Positions 24,527 through 33,532 are shown, numbered from the stretch's first letter. The stretch: 64,000 nucleotides of DNA from Desulfobacteraceae bacterium (GCA_030613055.1 JAUWMR010000016.1:1-64000), one strand, 5' to 3'. The notes: generated by a model not told the origin, from the letters alone. Numbers and translations: made by a program.

Positions 24527-26602
24527 ATGTCTAATGAGCTATTATTGGAGATTGGAACGGAAGAGATACCTGCCGGTTATCTGAAAAACGGGTTGGGGGA
24601 GCTGAAGCGGCTTGCAGGGGAATGTCTTAAAGAAAACCGGATTGAAATAGCCGGCGACCTTCAAACCTGTGGAACCCCGAGACGACTAATTTTGATTGGA
24701 AACGGCATTGCCGAAAAACAGGAAGACCTTGTCAGGGAGGTCACAGGCCCTCCCAAAAGCGTGGCATATGATGGGCAGGGGAATCCCACAAAGGCTGCCC
24801 TGGGGTTTGCCGAAAAACAGGGTGTTTCCGTCGAAGAGCTGGGATTCACACAGACACCGAAAGGGGAGTATCTATACATCAAGCAACTGGTTCCCGGCAG
24901 ACCTGTAAGAGATATCTTAGCCGGGGAATTGCCGCGACTCATTGCTGAAATTCCCTGGCCGAAATCCATGCGCTGGGCCAGCCTGGCCTTTCCATTTGTC
25001 CGGCCCATCCACTGGGTGGTGGCCCTTTTCAATGGCACGGTGATCCCGTTTGAAGTGGCAGGTGTAACAAGCGGGAATATCACCAGGGGACACCGGTTCA
25101 TGTCTCCCGGGGAAAAAGAGGTCACAGGTGTTAAGGACCATTTCAAGAAAATGGAGGAGAACTTTATTGTCATCTCCCAGGAGGAACGGGAGAAGTTAGT
25201 GCAAAAGCTGGCCGAAGAGGCCGCCCGAAGGGTTAAGGGCAAGCCCGCTGATGATCCTGAGCTTCTGGCCACAGTAGCCAATCTAATAGAGTATCCTTCT
25301 GCCGTGTGCGGCAGTTTTGACGAGAAATTTCTTAAGGTTCCTGAAGCCGTCCTCATTACGGCAATGAAGGAGCATCAGAAGTATTTTTCAGTCCACGATG
25401 AGGAAGGAAAACTGATGTGCAATTTCGTGGCTGTAAACAATACGGTGGCCAGAGATGAGTCCATGGTCCAAAGGGGGCATGAGCGGGTTCTCAGGGCCAG
25501 GCTTTCCGATGCGGCCTTCTTTTTTGAGGAGGACCGAAAGCGACCGCTTAAGGAGAGACTTGAGGACTTAAAAGATGTTATCTATCAGGCTGAATTAGGC
25601 ACCTCCTACGCTAAGGTCCAGCGATTTACGAAATTAGCTGAGTATTTAGCAGGAATAGCGGCGCCGGATAAACTCAATGATATAGTAACAGCGGCAGGAT
25701 TGTGCAAATGCGATCTTGTCACCCAGATGGTCGCGGAGTTTCCGAGTCTCCAGGGTTGTATGGGGGAGGAGTACGCGCGTATTGAGGGATACAAGGAAGA
25801 TGTCTGTTTGGCGATTAGAGAACACTATCTTCCTGAAAAGGCGGGAGGGCAGCTTCCTGAATCCGTAATAGGGGCGGTCGTGGGGGTAGCGGACCGTATT
25901 GACACCATCGCGGGATGTTTTGCCGTGGGGTTGGAACCCACAGGAAGCGCTGATCCGTTCGCACTTCGCAGGCACGCCCTTGCCATTATCCGGATAATTG
26001 AAGACTTGTCATGGGACCTGTCGCTGATGGAGTTCGTAAACAAGGCCCTCGCGATCTTGCGTGAAGAGATCGAGTTTGATACGGATGAGTTGTTTGAGAG
26101 GGTAATAAGATTTTTCAGGGAGCGTTACAGGCAGATGATGTTGAGGTCGGGTTATAAATCTGACCTTATCGAGGCCGTCATCTCTGTTGAGTTCGATGAA
26201 ATCAATCAACTACGTCCGAGGATAGAACAACTCAACAGGTTTGCCCTGGAGTCGAAGGAATTTCATGATCTGGCGTTAACCTTTAAACGGATCAGCAATA
26301 TCCTCAAAAAGCAGAAAAAATCCTTCCAGGTGAATCCATCCCTGCTTCGGGAAACCTGTGAATTAGAATTATGGGAGAAGTACCAGGGACTGAAAGACGG
26401 AGTTGATCAACGCATAAAGGATAAGGAGTACTATGACGCGTTGAACCTGATGATCCGGCTCAGAAAGCCAGTAGACGAATTTTTTGATGGCGCTGAGATC
26501 ATGACTAAGGATGACACATTGAGAGAAAACAGGGTAGGGCTTTTGCAACATCTGGCAAAGCTCTTTCTCGAAGTGGCCGACTTATCGAAGTTTTCCATAT
26601 AA
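24527..26602 (+). CDS. glyS: Glycyl-tRNA synthetase beta subunit
   Basis: GlyS binds tRNA-Gly and completes the heterotetrameric synthetase with GlyQ. It starts LLLEIGTEEIPAGYL, the universal GlyS N-terminus, followed by GDLQTCGTPRRLILI, WPKSMRWASLAFPFVRPIHW, and the HD-like KCDLVTQMVAEFPSLQG-MGEEYA segment. The C-terminal anticodon-binding part follows SADPFALRRHALAIIRI. The length of 691 residues is standard. The start lies 13 bases after glyQ, with AAGAGAG upstream. Confidence 0.97.
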   Translation: MSNELLLEIGTEEIPAGYLKNGLGELKRLAGECLKENRIEIAGDLQTCGTPRRLILIGNGIAEKQEDLVREVTGPPKSVAYDGQGNPTKAALGFAEKQGVSVEELGFTQTPKGEYLYIKQLVPGRPVRDILAGELPRLIAEIPWPKSMRWASLAFPFVRPIHWVVALFNGTVIPFEVAGVTSGNITRGHRFMSPGEKEVTGVKDHFKKMEENFIVISQEEREKLVQKLAEEAARRVKGKPADDPELLATVANLIEYPSAVCGSFDEKFLKVPEAVLITAMKEHQKYFSVHDEEGKLMCNFVAVNNTVARDESMVQRGHERVLRARLSDAAFFFEEDRKRPLKERLEDLKDVIYQAELGTSYAKVQRFTKLAEYLAGIAAPDKLNDIVTAAGLCKCDLVTQMVAEFPSLQGCMGEEYARIEGYKEDVCLAIREHYLPEKAGGQLPESVIGAVVGVADRIDTIAGCFAVGLEPTGSADPFALRRHALAIIRIIEDLSWDLSLMEFVNKALAILREEIEFDTDELFERVIRFFRERYRQMMLRSGYKSDLIEAVISVEFDEINQLRPRIEQLNRFALESKEFHDLALTFKRISNILKKQKKSFQVNPSLLRETCELELWEKYQGLKDGVDQRIKDKEYYDALNLMIRLRKPVDEFFDGAEIMTKDDTLRENRVGLLQHLAKLFLEVADLSKFSI

Positions 26603-26652
26603 ATATTTATAATCCTCCTTAATATTTTACGACCCTTAGAAGAAATATCATC

Positions 26653-27696
26653 ATGATCAAGAAGATAAGAATTACGGTTATCTGTTATTTGGGTTTCCTG
26701 TTGATTTGTTTCCTATTGGAAATGGCCCCATTATATTTTTCTGTTCCGGTGGCCGTGGCTGCGGATAAAACGTTAGAGCATAATATAAAAATTCTGAGAG
26801 ACAAAAACGTTGATTTGCACAAGCGGTTAGAGGCGGCGCAGAATTTAGGGAAGATGAAATCACCCCGGGCCATACGCGCACTTATTAAGGCGGCTCAAAA
26901 GGACAGTAATAATGCCGTCCGCTCCGGCGCTGCTGAGACCTTAGGGAGGACGGGACAAACCGCGGCAGTGGATTTTCTTATTGCCGGACTGAAAAAGGAA
27001 AAATTATGGATTGTGCGCGGCGGCATGGTTCGAGGGCTTACATTATCGGGCGACCCGCGTGTGTTTGCAACGTTGGTCCGGACACTCGAATCCGATACCA
27101 ATATTTTTGTCCGAAAAGAGGCCGCACGATCCTTAGGAAAACTGGGTGACAGGCGTGCTATTGAGCCCCTGATAATGGCATTAAGAGATGAAGGTGTGGT
27201 TATTCATGCGAAACATGGTGAAGACAACATGACTGTGACCAGAGACGTTGTGCAGGCCGCGGTAGTGGCCCTTAGGGAATTCGATGTAACCGTGAGTAAA
27301 GACAGCCTTGCTTTTGACTGGATAGCATGGGATATCCACAGGCTGAAAGAACATCAGGATGAAGACGAACGTGCCATTACGGCGTGGAGACTGGGTATGT
27401 CAAAGAGCAGTAAGGCCGTTGCACCCCTTATCACCGCCCTTTTAAATGACCCCCACGTTGACGTGCGCCGCAATGCCGCCAAGTCATTGAGTAATCTTGG
27501 GGATCGACGAGCAGTCGGTCCGCTTATCAAGGCGATGGAGTCGGACAAAAAATACTGGGGTCGAATAAGCGCCGCCAGGGCCCTGGGCATTTTAGGCGGC
27601 AAACGGGCGGTAAGAGCCATCCAAAAGGCGATTCAAGACAAGAAAATCTCTCCTAAAGCCCTGAAGGATACCTTGGAGAAATTAGGTATTCAGTAA
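26653..27696 (+). CDS. Exported HEAT-repeat protein
   Basis: The 347-residue protein begins with a basic segment and a hydrophobic stretch (about 8-35, ITVICYLGFLLICFLLEM) ending VAVAA, a signal peptide or anchor. The mature part is a series of HEAT / PBS-lyase-like repeats: SPRAIRALIKAAQKDSNNAV, KLGDRRAIEPLIMALRDE, NLGDRRAVGPLIKAMESD and ILGGKRAVRAIQKAI, in two blocks separated by about 50 residues. HEAT arrays bind proteins; no enzyme motif is present. It follows glyS by 50 bases with AGAAG upstream, possibly on the same transcript. Its role is unknown. Confidence 0.85.
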   Translation: MIKKIRITVICYLGFLLICFLLEMAPLYFSVPVAVAADKTLEHNIKILRDKNVDLHKRLEAAQNLGKMKSPRAIRALIKAAQKDSNNAVRSGAAETLGRTGQTAAVDFLIAGLKKEKLWIVRGGMVRGLTLSGDPRVFATLVRTLESDTNIFVRKEAARSLGKLGDRRAIEPLIMALRDEGVVIHAKHGEDNMTVTRDVVQAAVVALREFDVTVSKDSLAFDWIAWDIHRLKEHQDEDERAITAWRLGMSKSSKAVAPLITALLNDPHVDVRRNAAKSLSNLGDRRAVGPLIKAMESDKKYWGRISAARALGILGGKRAVRAIQKAIQDKKISPKALKDTLEKLGIQ

Positions 27697-27818
27697 GCAT
27701 TCAGCGATCAGACGTCAGCCTGCTCAAATGCCCTGTTCTCACCTGATATAATACATAAAATCTAATAACAGACAACGAATAACCATTAATACCCAATCGA
27801 GTTTTGACTCGAACAGGG

Positions 27819-27963
27819 GTAACTTCTCAAAAAGTTCGGGTACTCATAACCGGATTGAGCCTTTTAGCGAATAACAATATTTATATGGCCTTTCGGAGTT
27901 TAGGCGTAAGCCTTTTATAAAACCCTTACGCATAAACTCAACCCGAAGTTATTGAGAAGTTAC
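27819..27963. repeat. 145-bp element with 23-bp inverted ends
   Basis: The ends at 27819-27841 (GTAACTTCTCAAAAAG...) and 27941-27963 are inverted repeats with 21 of 23 positions paired. An inner hairpin pairs 27896-27910 with 27925-27939 (14 of 15). The nested layout looks like a miniature transposable element; no target duplication is obvious. Confidence 0.75.
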
Positions 27964-27965
27964 GA

Positions 27966-28102
27966 TTGACAGTCTTGTAAAAAGTCAGAAAACAACCTTT
28001 TTCGTCATTCCCGCGAAGGCGGGAATCCAGGAAAATCAACCACTTGTGGACTCCCGCCTTCGCGGGAGTGACGGTCATGGAGACTTTTTACGAGATCATC
28101 AC
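27966..28102. repeat. MITE-like palindromic element (copy 3)
   Basis: Ends GTCTTGTAAAAAGTC and GACTTTTTACGAGATC match the family ends seen at 13665-14038. Inside, ATTCCCGCGAAGGCGGGAAT and CTCCCGCCTTCGCGGGAG are hairpins. Its right end lies about 45 bases before the TAXI start codon. Confidence 0.8.
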
Positions 28103-28148
28103 GATTGGGGTATCAGAAACACAAATCAATTGGCCAAAGGAGGAAATT

Positions 28149-29141
28149 ATGAAAAAGATAATCGTTTTATTGAGTCTTATTGTCTTTGTTTTTGGAATCT
28201 GCCCTGTCGCTTCAGGCAAGACATTCGTTACTATAGGGACGGGTGGAGTAACAGGTGTCTATTATCCTACGGGTGGCGCGATCAGCCGGATGATTAATAA
28301 AAGATTCAAGCAGTATGATATTAAGGCAACCGTCGAATCGACGGCAGGGTCGGTTTATAACATAAACGGGGTTCTAAGTGGTGATCTCGAGTTTGGCGTT
28401 GCCCAGTCTGACAGGCAGTACCAGGCATATAACGGCATGGCGGAATGGTCAAAAAGCGGGCCGCAAAAAGATCTAAGGGCGGTTTTTTCCATTCACCCGG
28501 AGTCCATAACACTTATCGTGTCGAATAAAAGCGGGGTCAAATCAGTTAATGATCTGAAAGGGAAAAAAGTGAATATCGGGAACCCCGGTTCAGGACAGCT
28601 TCAAAACTCCAAAGATGTGCTCTCTGCATTCGGAATCGATTTAAACAGCATAACTCCCGAACAGGTAAAGGCCGTTGAGGCTCCCGGGCTCTTGCAGGAC
28701 GGAAAGATAGACGCCTTTTTTTATACTGTAGGCCATCCTAACGGGAATATCAAAGAGGCGACTTCGGGCAGGATAAAGGTAAGGGTGGTTCCAGTAAGAG
28801 GAAAAGGAATAGACGCGTTACTGAAAAAGTATCCCTATTACGCAAAGACTATAATTCCCGGCAAGTTCTATCCCAATGCTATAAATAAAGGCGATGTGGA
28901 AAGCATTGGTGTAAAGGCCACATTCGTGGCTTCAAAGAATCTTGATGTAAAGATTGTCTATGCTGTTACCAAAGAGGTGTTTGATAATCTGGAGAGTTTT
29001 AAAAAGCTGCATCCCGCTTATTCCGTTCTAACCAAGGAAAATATGCTCGAAGGCCTCTCCGCTCCTATTCATAAAGGAGCGCTGAAATATTACAAAGAAG
29101 CGGGACTTATAAAGTATATTGATCCAAAACTTATACCCTGA
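28149..29141 (+). CDS. TAXI-family TRAP transporter solute-binding protein
   Basis: This is a periplasmic binding protein of the TAXI class of TRAP transporters, which take up organic anions by sodium symport. A signal peptide spans about 1-23 (KKIIVLLSLIVFVFGICPVA). The mature start TFVTIGTGGVTGVYYPTGGAI is the TAXI signature. VAQSDRQYQAYNG and VNIGNPGSGQLQNSKDVL follow. AGGAGG lies seven bases before the ATG at 28149; open frame upstream is MITE sequence and not part of the gene. The length of 330 residues is normal. It is followed by its permease gene, which is truncated, so the system may not work unless another permease exists. Confidence 0.93.
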   Translation: MKKIIVLLSLIVFVFGICPVASGKTFVTIGTGGVTGVYYPTGGAISRMINKRFKQYDIKATVESTAGSVYNINGVLSGDLEFGVAQSDRQYQAYNGMAEWSKSGPQKDLRAVFSIHPESITLIVSNKSGVKSVNDLKGKKVNIGNPGSGQLQNSKDVLSAFGIDLNSITPEQVKAVEAPGLLQDGKIDAFFYTVGHPNGNIKEATSGRIKVRVVPVRGKGIDALLKKYPYYAKTIIPGKFYPNAINKGDVESIGVKATFVASKNLDVKIVYAVTKEVFDNLESFKKLHPAYSVLTKENMLEGLSAPIHKGALKYYKEAGLIKYIDPKLIP

Positions 29142-29179
29142 TCGAGTCGAAACTCGCTTAACGTCAACCGGCAGCTCGA

Positions 29180-29968
29180 ATGATTTTCATAAAGGACCAG
29201 AAATCCGCGGAAGAGACACTTAAGGCTGAAGTCGGCGATGTACGGAGTTTGCAGCGCCACGAGCATTATATTGTTGCGACGATCGCAATATCCTGGGCAC
29301 TTTTCCAATTAGCGCTTGCCGGTTTCCTGGTGCTTGACAGCACGAAAGTAAGGGCGATCCATCTTGCCTTTGGAATGGCCCTTTTGTTTCTATTAAATCC
29401 CTGCATAAAGAATCCCAAAATTAATCTCGGGTTTCTCTCGGTCAAGGACCGCATATCTGTTATCGATTATGTTTTTGCCGTGGTGGGCGCTTTAAGCGCT
29501 CTTTATCTCATATTTGACTATGAAGGTATTGCCATGAGAGCGGGCGTACCGATAACAAGAGATCTTGTTGCAGGAATCGTTCTCGTGATCTTGCTCCTGG
29601 AAGCCGCAAGACGTGTAATCGGTCCGGCTCTTTCCGTTATTGCCATCCTCTTTACTCTTTATGCCTTCTTAGGGCCACACATGCCTGATATTCTTGCCTT
29701 TAAAGGTGTATCGCTCCGGAAATATCTCAGCAATATTTTCCTTTCAACAGAGGGGATTTACGGCATTCCTTTGGGAGTATCCGCATCTATAGTCTATCTG
29801 TTTGTGCTTTTAGGTGCGCTGTTGGAGAAAGCGGGGGCGGGGAGATTTTTTACAAACCTTGCCCTTTCAATTCTTGGAAAATATAAAGGGGGGCCAGCAA
29901 AGTCCGCTGTGGTCATATTCATGCAAAAAATGAGAATGAGAAGCGATCAGAGTGAATCGCCTGCCTGA
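29180..29968 (+). pseudogene. TRAP transporter fused 4TM/12TM permease, truncated
   Basis: The first about 245 residues match the start of a fused TRAP permease: several membrane segments (IAISWALFQLALAGFLVL, YVFAVVGALSALYLIF, LVAGIVLVILLLEAARRVIG, LSVIAILFTLYAFLG), then GIPLGVSASIVYLFVLLGALLEKAGAG and KYKGGPAKSAVV. Complete proteins continue for roughly 400 more residues from this point. Here similarity stops near 29916 and about 17 unrelated codons run to a TGA at 29966-29968, overlapping the end of mltA on the other strand by 22 bases. The junction looks like a deletion or inversion end. Confidence 0.8.
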
Positions 29969-31170
29969 GGTTTTTTGATCAGTATGTACAACTCCCCGTC
30001 ATGCTGCATGTGGCCTGCTGCCACTTCGGCATAGGCGCCGCTTCCCCAAAAAAGGTCGGCCCTTCCAGCCCCTCTGATTGCACCCCCCGTGTCCTGGTTC
30101 AAGACAAAGCGTGAGAACTTAATCCACTTTGTGATCACGCCTTGATCGTTAACAACCGGCTTTTTGCATGAAATGAAGGAGAGGGCTCCTTTCGGGAAAA
30201 GGTCTCTGTCTAAGGCAAGGGATCTTCCGGGAGTGAGTGGAACGCCGATATTCCCTAATGGATTATCTCCAAGCATCCGGAAGAAGACATAAGAAGGATT
30301 GTGGTTAAGAACGTCCTCAACAATTTCGGGATGTTCGGACAGATAGCTTCGTATGCTCTGCATGGAAATTTTTTCTTTCTTAAGGAAGCCCTTGTCTATC
30401 ATGTACCGTCCGATACTGCGATATGGCCGGCCATTTTTTGCCTGGTAGCCAACCAGGATGCTGTTTCCGTCAGGCAGTCTCAAACGGCCGGAGCCCTGGA
30501 TATGAAGAAACGCAACATCTACCGGGTTTTTTAGCCAGGCAATTTCCAGATTTCGTCCCCTAAGCGCTTTATCAGCCTCTATATTGTATCTTGAATAATA
30601 GGGCAGGATTTTCTTGTCTTCGATCCTTGCGAAGATGCTTTCCCCTTTAAATTTGCTACTAAAAGGAGATAGATTGATTCTAATGAGATCGTCGGGCTTT
30701 TTGTATATGGGATATTTGAAGACCCCGTCAGCGGTGAGGCTCCCATCGTATACCGGCTCAAAGTAGCCCGTAAAAAGGATCTTATTGTTGCCCACGCGAC
30801 CGGCGGCCCTGTAGAGCTGGAAATGCCTTTTGAGCATCTTATTTAATTGACTGGGGTCTTGATTTTTTATTAGAAGTTTTCGAAAGATTTCCTGGCTTTC
30901 CCTGACCTGCTGGCAGGTGAACGAGTGGGAGCCATAACGAAAGATCTTCTCGGGATCAAGACGGTTCAGGTATTCGAGGTTTCTTTCTATGGCTAAGATA
31001 AGGGAATCGGAATGCATGTCATCACTGAAGGTTGGGTAGAAAAACCTGACCTGTTTCAGGGCGTCTTTAGGGTGCTGGGCCTTTTTTTTCAGTGTTGGAT
31101 AACAGCCGAATAGCCCTATGATAAGAAAGACGAGGAGTAATTTCGGTATTATTCTTGCGGTAGTTAGCAT
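29947..31170 (-). CDS. mltA: Membrane-bound lytic murein transglycosylase A
   Basis: MltA cleaves peptidoglycan glycan strands with formation of 1,6-anhydro ends. The N-terminus is a lipoprotein signal with lipobox LFGC (C23), placing it at a membrane in the periplasm. The MltA domain includes FTGYFEPVYDGSLTADGVFKYPIY and DVAFLHIQGSGRLRLPDG. The C-terminal 3D domain carries the catalytic Asp region VLNQDTGGAIRGAGRADLFWG. The length of 407 residues fits. A promoter is seen upstream at 31224-31252. The stop overlaps the tail of the truncated TRAP permease. Confidence 0.94.
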   Translation of the reverse strand: MLTTARIIPKLLLVFLIIGLFGCYPTLKKKAQHPKDALKQVRFFYPTFSDDMHSDSLILAIERNLEYLNRLDPEKIFRYGSHSFTCQQVRESQEIFRKLLIKNQDPSQLNKMLKRHFQLYRAAGRVGNNKILFTGYFEPVYDGSLTADGVFKYPIYKKPDDLIRINLSPFSSKFKGESIFARIEDKKILPYYSRYNIEADKALRGRNLEIAWLKNPVDVAFLHIQGSGRLRLPDGNSILVGYQAKNGRPYRSIGRYMIDKGFLKKEKISMQSIRSYLSEHPEIVEDVLNHNPSYVFFRMLGDNPLGNIGVPLTPGRSLALDRDLFPKGALSFISCKKPVVNDQGVITKWIKFSRFVLNQDTGGAIRGAGRADLFWGSGAYAEVAAGHMQHDGELYILIKKPQAGDSL

Positions 31171-31223
31171 AATTGCCTCGAAGCATGTGTTGTTTGGTGT
31201 ACTGAAGTTGTTTTCCCTGTCAG

Positions 31224-31252
31224 TTCATAATATAAAAGCCCCTGTTTTTCAA
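31224..31252 (-). promoter_or_regulatory. Probable sigma-70 promoter of mltA
   Basis: On the minus strand TTGAAA (31252-31247) and TATGAA (31229-31224) are spaced by 17 bases, about 55 bases before the mltA start. The palindromic repeat array at 31291-31354 lies about 40 bases upstream of the -35 box. Confidence 0.5.
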
Positions 31253-31290
31253 GGACTGTGGGCTGAGAAATACAGAAACATCCCCATGAA

Positions 31291-31354
31291 GTGTTGTTTT
31301 TGTGCAACACCGATGTGTTGTTTTTGTGCAACACTGATGTGTTGCTTTTGACAC
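31291..31354. promoter_or_regulatory. Array of 24-bp-spaced palindromic repeats (operator candidate)
   Basis: The unit GTGTTG-N8-CAACAC, itself an inverted repeat, occurs at 31291-31310 and identically at 31315-31334. A third, shortened copy starts at 31339 and merges with the lpxC -35 box. Units are spaced 24 bases apart with a (C/T)GAT linker. Even spacing near two helical turns, with the last unit overlapping a promoter, is what cooperative binding of a regulator would need. Confidence 0.7.
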
Positions 31355-31376
31355 AGTTTGAAGTTTTACCTATAAG
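31348..31376 (+). promoter_or_regulatory. Sigma-70 promoter of lpxC
   Basis: A perfect -35 TTGACA at 31348-31353 is followed after 17 bases by TATAAG at 31371-31376. The expected start point near 31383 leaves a leader of about 150 bases before lpxC. Confidence 0.75.
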
Positions 31377-31532
31377 TTGCTATTTCAATATAGCCGCTCG
31401 CCGCTATTTTGTACCTGATATATCAAGGACTTATGAGGAGTTGCATTTGATAGCCTCTTGTTTTTCTTTTGGCATGTCAATTGCAATATTTAAAACGGTC
31501 GATAAAATTAACACCAAAGACAGGAGCGAATT

Positions 31533-32462
31533 TTGGACTATAGACAACGGACCCTGAGAAACGAGGTTGGCTGCACAGGTATTGGACTGCATTCCGGTGA
31601 GAAGGTAAGGATTAACATCAAGCCTGCTCCGTGCGATACCGGCATAAGATTCGTGAGGACTGATTCGGATGGCCATCCAATGGTGGAAGCGCGCTTTAGC
31701 AATGTGTATGACACAACCTTAGCCACAAGCATCGGATCAAACGGGTGCAAGGTTGCGACCATAGAACATTTGATGGCAGCATTTTTCGGATTGGGTATAG
31801 ATAATGCCGTTGTAGAGCTTAACGGTCCGGAAGTCCCTATCATGGACGGCAGTTCAGCCCCTTTTGTCTTCCTTATCAAAAGCGCCGGGATCAGGGAACA
31901 AAAGGAACCCAAACAGTTCATTGTCATAAAAAAAACCTTTAAAGTAGACGATGGGAATCGATCCGTTTGTATTTATCCATCCAGAGAATTAAAAATCACA
32001 TACATGATTGATTTCAAGCATCCTCTTTTGACAAATCAGGAATATAAACTGAGGTTTTCCGGGAAGGATTTTGTTAGAGAAATCAGCAGGGCCCGAACTT
32101 TCGGGTTTCTGAGAGACGTCCAGACGCTCAGGGAAAATGGGTTTGCAAAGGGGGGGTCCCTTGATAACGCGATTGTAATAGATGAATTCAGGGTAATCAA
32201 TGAAGACGGGTTGAGATTCAAGGATGAATTTGTAAGGCATAAAATACTTGATTTTATTGGAGATCTTTCTATCGTCGGGCCTCCTGTTATCGGCCATTTT
32301 GTGGTTAAAAAATCCGGGCATTTTCTCAACCAGGAAATGTTGAAAAGGTTGATGAAATCAAAGAAACACTGGAAGCTGATGACCTTTAAATCACCGGAGG
32401 AATGCACAAAAAACAGCGTGAAAATACCGGCTTTTGGTGTGGCAGAACCTGTTCCCGCCTGA
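31533..32462 (+). CDS. lpxC: UDP-3-O-acyl-N-acetylglucosamine deacetylase LpxC
   Basis: LpxC catalyses the committed, zinc-dependent deacetylation step of lipid A synthesis. The zinc ligands fall at H79 (ATIEHLMAA), H236 and D240 (DEFVRHKILDFIGD), and the general histidine at H263 (SGHFLNQE), matching E. coli numbering closely. The length of 309 residues is normal. The start is TTG with AGGAG eight bases upstream. It stands alone between its own promoter and a terminator, apart from the other lipid A genes at 35928-42097. The repeat array over its promoter suggests transcriptional control. Confidence 0.96.
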   Translation: MDYRQRTLRNEVGCTGIGLHSGEKVRINIKPAPCDTGIRFVRTDSDGHPMVEARFSNVYDTTLATSIGSNGCKVATIEHLMAAFFGLGIDNAVVELNGPEVPIMDGSSAPFVFLIKSAGIREQKEPKQFIVIKKTFKVDDGNRSVCIYPSRELKITYMIDFKHPLLTNQEYKLRFSGKDFVREISRARTFGFLRDVQTLRENGFAKGGSLDNAIVIDEFRVINEDGLRFKDEFVRHKILDFIGDLSIVGPPVIGHFVVKKSGHFLNQEMLKRLMKSKKHWKLMTFKSPEECTKNSVKIPAFGVAEPVPA

Positions 32463-32495
32463 TGTAACAAAACTGTCCGTTTACGCATTAGCAGC

Positions 32496-32538
32496 AAAGC
32501 CATCTATCTTAGACGTGCGAAAGAGATGGCTTTTTTAT
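32496..32538 (+). terminator. Rho-independent terminator of lpxC
   Basis: The 10-bp stem AAAGCCATCT / AGATGGCTTT closes an 18-base loop and runs into TTTTTTATTT, 34 bases after the lpxC stop. Confidence 0.85.
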
Positions 32539-32540
32539 TT

Positions 32541-32594
32541 CGATTTTAAAACCATGTCCTTCCCCGCATAGCGGGATCTTCGGTGGGCGTGGAT
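32541..32594. repeat. 54-bp dispersed repeat with palindromic core (copy 1)
   Basis: It starts CGATTTTAAAACCA and contains the hairpin core CCCCGCATAGCGGG. A copy with about 90 percent identity lies inverted at 43783-43835. Confidence 0.75.
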
Positions 32595-32944
32595 GCTTTA
32601 CTTAAAATTCATGTCTTTCAAGTATGACCTATCTCATTTTTCCCACTTCTTAATATGTAAGTTCTCAATAAATCAGGATAACGACTCATGGATTCCCGCC
32701 CCTCCCTTCGCTGAGGCAAGCTTTTGAGGGAATGACTAATTAATGCAATCACCTGATATTCCCGTAAAGTCGTTGGGTGGCTTCGCCTCCTTGGCAGTTG
32801 AAAGCTGAATGCTAAGACCTGACCGGTTTACTTAGAGGATATCGCTTGCGTTTTAAGGGACTCTGACGTATTATATTTATTTAAAATTTTTCGTATTTTA
32901 TGTTTTCATAACTATGCGGATTGCATTGATTTAAGGAAGAGGAG

Positions 32945-33532
32945 ATGAATATCCGATCATTTCTTACGAGCAGAAGTTTAAGATCAGCGGTAGTGATGTT
33001 TTTCTTGCTCGAATCGCTCCTGATAACGACAGTGCGGGCTGAGGAGGCAGCCCTCACGGATATCGTGGTCACAAATACAATGGATCATCTCCTTGTTTAT
33101 TTCAGGGTTACTAACTGCTTTACAGAAGACATGACAAAGGCAATCCATAACGGGATCAATACCACATTTACCTTTTTAATCAGGCTGCATAAAGACAAGA
33201 ATTTCTGGATGGACAGTGAAATAGCCGATCTGAAAGTGAGTCATTCCATCCAGTACGATAATCTCAAAAAGGTCTACAATATAAGGCTTTCTGAAAAAGG
33301 CAATGAAGTGATTTCGGTGAAGGATTTCGAAAAGGCAAAGAGTTTGATGTCCGAAGTCGTTGACGTGAAGGTCTGTGAGCTAAAGGAGTTAGAAAGGGAC
33401 AGTAGTTACTATGTCAGCATGATGGCTGAGCTCGATAAAATAAGACTCCCCCTCCTTCTCCACTATATATTTTTCTTTCTCTCATTGTGGGACTTTGAAA
33501 CAGAGTGGTACATTGTTGATTTTAGATACTAA
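32945..33532 (+). CDS. DUF4390 family exported protein
   Basis: The 195-residue protein has a signal sequence (about 14-32, SAVVMFFLLESLLITTVRAEE). The body matches the DUF4390 pattern: LTDIVVTNTMDHLLVYFRVTNCF near the start, then AIHNGINTTFTFLIRL, and a hydrophobic late segment LPLLLHYIFFFLSLWDFETEWYIVDF. Its function is unknown. In many Desulfobacterota a DUF4390 gene sits directly before an NtrY-type kinase, as here, so it may be a sensor partner in the periplasm. GGAAGAGGAG precedes the ATG. Confidence 0.8.
   Translation: MNIRSFLTSRSLRSAVVMFFLLESLLITTVRAEEAALTDIVVTNTMDHLLVYFRVTNCFTEDMTKAIHNGINTTFTFLIRLHKDKNFWMDSEIADLKVSHSIQYDNLKKVYNIRLSEKGNEVISVKDFEKAKSLMSEVVDVKVCELKELERDSSYYVSMMAELDKIRLPLLLHYIFFFLSLWDFETEWYIVDFRY

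Larger units (their letters stand above)
27697..28148. other. Intergenic region filled by two palindromic elements
   Basis: The 452 bases between the HEAT gene and the TAXI gene consist mainly of the 145-bp inverted-repeat element (27819-27963) and a third copy of the CGTAAAAAGTC element (27966-28102). No gene is supported. Confidence 0.75.
32463..32944. other. Intergenic region after lpxC with terminator and repeats
   Basis: The 480 bases hold the lpxC terminator, a 54-base dispersed repeat (32541-32594), and a GGATTCCCGCC-type palindrome fragment at 32692-32738. There is also an AGCTGAATGCTAAGACCTGA-type segment near 32801. No gene is supported. Confidence 0.7.

Noticed and set aside
28044-28148. 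Longer start for the TAXI binding protein
   Set aside because: These codons are MITE sequence; the AGGAGG site and signal peptide define the start at 28149.
31291-31354. CRISPR-like repeated units
   Set aside because: Only two and a half units, with linkers of four bases instead of spacers, and no cas genes. The overlap with a promoter points to an operator.
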